From assembly GCA_003662485.1 (NCBI GenBank), contig QMYD01000066.1, positions 1-6,143 of the forward strand: 6,143 bases of DNA, written 5' to 3'. Both the position numbers and the translations under genes were made by a program. The DNA is from Candidatus Hecatellales archaeon (GTDB lineage Archaea > Thermoproteota > Bathyarchaeia > Hecatellales > Hecatellaceae). Each line of letters starts with the position of its first letter. The stretch's first letter is position 1. Below are positions 5,212-6,143 of the stretch, in pieces. A model generated the notes under the pieces. It did no database searches. It worked only from the letters and a program-made list of their open reading frames with translations, and was not told the DNA's origin.

Positions 5212-5937
5212 ATGTCAAGCCTCCTCCAAGTAGACCAGATAGACGTGTTTTACGGTAGGAGTCAAGCCCTCTACAAGGTTTCCATGAGGGTGGAGAAGGG
5301 TGAAATCGTTGTGCTGCTTGGGAGAAATGGCGTGGGGAAGACGACAACCATTAAAACGGTGATGGGCCTGCTTAAACCTAAGTCTGGCAGGATATTCCTC
5401 GAAGGCAGGGATGTAACAGGCCTCCCCGCCTTCAAAATCTTCAGGTCCGGTGTGGGCTATGTTCCCCAGGGGAAGCGACTTTTCCCCAAGCTCAGTGTAG
5501 CTGAGAATTTGAGAATAGGGTTAACGGTGCCTGGGAGGGGGGAGGGAGCCCCCTTCGACAAGCGTCTTAAAGAGATGCTAGCCCTCTTCCCCTACCTTGA
5601 GGATAAGCTGCATAGGCCTGCTGGAACGCTGAGCGGAGGGGAGCAGCAGATGCTAGCCATAGCTAGAGCCCTCATAACGGAGCCAAAGCTTCTCCTCATG
5701 GATGAGCCAAGCGAGGGGCTCATGCCCCTCCTAATCGAAAAGCTTGGAGACACCATAGCCTCCATCAACAAGAAGGGTGTAACTGTCCTGCTGGCTGAGC
5801 AGAACGCCCCCATGGCTTTAAGAGTAGCCCACCGAGTATACATCATGGATAATGGCAGAATAGTTTATGAAGGAAAGCCAGGCGAACTCCTCCAAGACGA
5901 AGCCATCCTAATCCGCTACCTAGGAGTAAAACTTTAG
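5212..5937 (+). CDS. livF: Branched-chain amino acid ABC transporter ATP-binding protein LivF
   Basis: A 241-residue cytoplasmic ABC ATPase paired with LivG. Motifs: aromatic A-loop Tyr14 in DVFYGRSQAL, Walker A GRNGVGKT (37-44), Q-loop Gln86 in YVPQGKRLFP, signature LSGGEQQMLAIARAL (140-154), Walker B LLLMDEP (160-166), D-loop SEGLMP (167-172), and AEQN (195-198), where the usual switch His is Gln197. That Gln is normal for LivF, so the LivG/LivF pair probably has unequal ATP sites. RLFP.LSVAENL and the short C-terminus ending RYLGVKL are also LivF-like. I prefer the ATG at 5212 because GAGGGGTGG (5199-5207) sits at good spacing before it. A TTG at 5197, overlapping the livG stop by four bases and adding five residues, has no ribosome site. 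It is the last gene of the cluster. Confidence 0.96.
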   Translation: MSSLLQVDQIDVFYGRSQALYKVSMRVEKGEIVVLLGRNGVGKTTTIKTVMGLLKPKSGRIFLEGRDVTGLPAFKIFRSGVGYVPQGKRLFPKLSVAENLRIGLTVPGRGEGAPFDKRLKEMLALFPYLEDKLHRPAGTLSGGEQQMLAIARALITEPKLLLMDEPSEGLMPLLIEKLGDTIASINKKGVTVLLAEQNAPMALRVAHRVYIMDNGRIVYEGKPGELLQDEAILIRYLGVKL

Positions 5938-5943
5938 CCATCC

Positions 5944-5978
5944 CCTTCCATGAAAGCTCACTTCTTAGGGGAAGGTTT
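5944..5978 (+). terminator. Weak stem plus T-run after livF
   Basis: CCTTCC (5944-5949) can pair with GGAAGG (5970-5975) around a 20-base loop and is followed by TTT (5976-5978). It lies 7 bases past the livF stop, the expected place for the 3' end of the transporter message, and before the convergent tRNA gene. The long loop and short T-run make it only a possible terminator. Confidence 0.3.
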
Positions 5979-6006
5979 GCAAGGAATTAGATGGCTGTAT
6001 CTGAGC

Positions 6007-6014
6007 AAACAAAA
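6007..6014 (-). terminator. Possible T-rich terminator of the tRNA-Tyr gene
   Basis: Read on the minus strand, TTTTGTTT follows the tRNA 3' end by about six bases. Short T-runs after archaeal tRNA genes commonly end transcription. Nothing else is visible before the convergent livF. Confidence 0.4.
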
Positions 6015-6020
6015 TTTCTT

Positions 6021-6141
6021 TGGTCCCGCGGGCAGGATTTGAACCTGCGACCAATCGGTTTCTGTTGCCTGGAAGGCTGTTTGGCTCGCCTTTAAGGCGG
6101 GCTCTACAGCCGACCGCTCTTCCAGGCTGAGCTACCGCGGG
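6021..6141 (-). tRNA. tRNA-Tyr, anticodon GTA, with a 44-base intron and encoded CCA
   Basis: On the minus strand all parts of a tRNA are present: acceptor CCCGCGG (6135-6141) with CCGCGGG (6025-6031), seven perfect pairs; TA at positions 8-9; D stem GCTC/GAGC around AGCCTGGAA; anticodon stem GTCGG with CCGAT (one G-T pair); loop CTGTAG|A with anticodon GTA at 6105-6107; variable loop TGGTC; T stem GCAGG/CCTGC around TTCAAAT; discriminator A at 6024; and CCA at 6021-6023. The C1-G72 pair with A73 is the identity set of archaeal and eukaryal tRNA-Tyr, in agreement with the anticodon. Exon 1 is 6104-6141 and exon 2 is 6024-6059; joined they give 74 bases without CCA. Its promoter lies beyond the right edge of the window. 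Confidence 0.95.
6060..6103 (-). other. Archaeal tRNA intron (position 37/38) with bulge-helix-bulge-like splice site
   Basis: The 44 bases interrupt the anticodon loop directly after G37. Exon CTGT (positions 32-35) pairs with ACAG near the intron 3' end (6062-6065), giving a 4-bp central helix flanked by the 3-base bulges AGA and AAA, cut after the second base of each, as the archaeal splicing endonuclease requires. Outside the AGA bulge, GCC pairs with GGC, with one extra unpaired A, so the motif is slightly relaxed. The intron also contains the hairpin CGCC-TTAAA-GGCG. It is too short to encode an endonuclease. Confidence 0.88.
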
Positions 6142-6143
6142 AA

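Noticed and set aside
5794..5808. Missing switch histidine in LivF (AEQN)
   Set aside because: Gln at this place is typical of the LivF family, not a lesion.

Overview
The window reads as chromosomal DNA from an archaeon, probably a thermophile of the TACK/Thermoproteota side (for example Bathyarchaeia-like); the exact lineage is inference. The evidence is a tRNA-Tyr gene with a C1-G72 pair and an intron at position 37/38 flanked by a bulge-helix-bulge-like fold, A/T-rich TATA-like boxes roughly 60 to 90 bases before several start codons, purine-rich Shine-Dalgarno sites, heavy use of AGG/ATA codons, and a substrate-binding protein with a Thr/Val-rich surface stalk of archaeal type.

Layout. 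1-192: the 3' end of a plus-strand gene for a membrane-anchored protein whose body lies outside the window. 201-509 (minus): a small three-cysteine protein of the TIGR04076 type, convergent with the first gene across an 8-base gap. 513-827: a non-coding gap between divergent genes, holding a promoter candidate at each end. 828-5937 (plus): a complete branched-chain amino acid type (HAAT family) ABC importer: permease LivH, a surface-anchored substrate-binding protein, permease LivM, and the ATPases LivG and LivF. 6021-6141 (minus): the intron-containing tRNA-Tyr(GTA), convergent with livF.

How the genes work together. The binding protein captures an amino acid or related amide outside the cell. 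LivH and LivM form the membrane channel, and LivG and LivF form the ATPase pair that drives import. The order H-K-M-G-F puts the binding-protein gene between the two permease genes. It is set apart by gaps of 146 and 218 bases, each with its own TATA-like box, whereas livM, livG and livF are tightly packed and probably translationally coupled. The binding protein could therefore be transcribed separately and at a higher level.

I see no new defence, mobile or biosynthetic system. The points most worth a second look are the Tat-like signal plus tandem-repeat stalk of the binding protein, the CxxC in that protein, the shared promoter box of livH and the binding-protein gene, the hairpins in the two intergenic leaders, and the competing folds of the tRNA intron.
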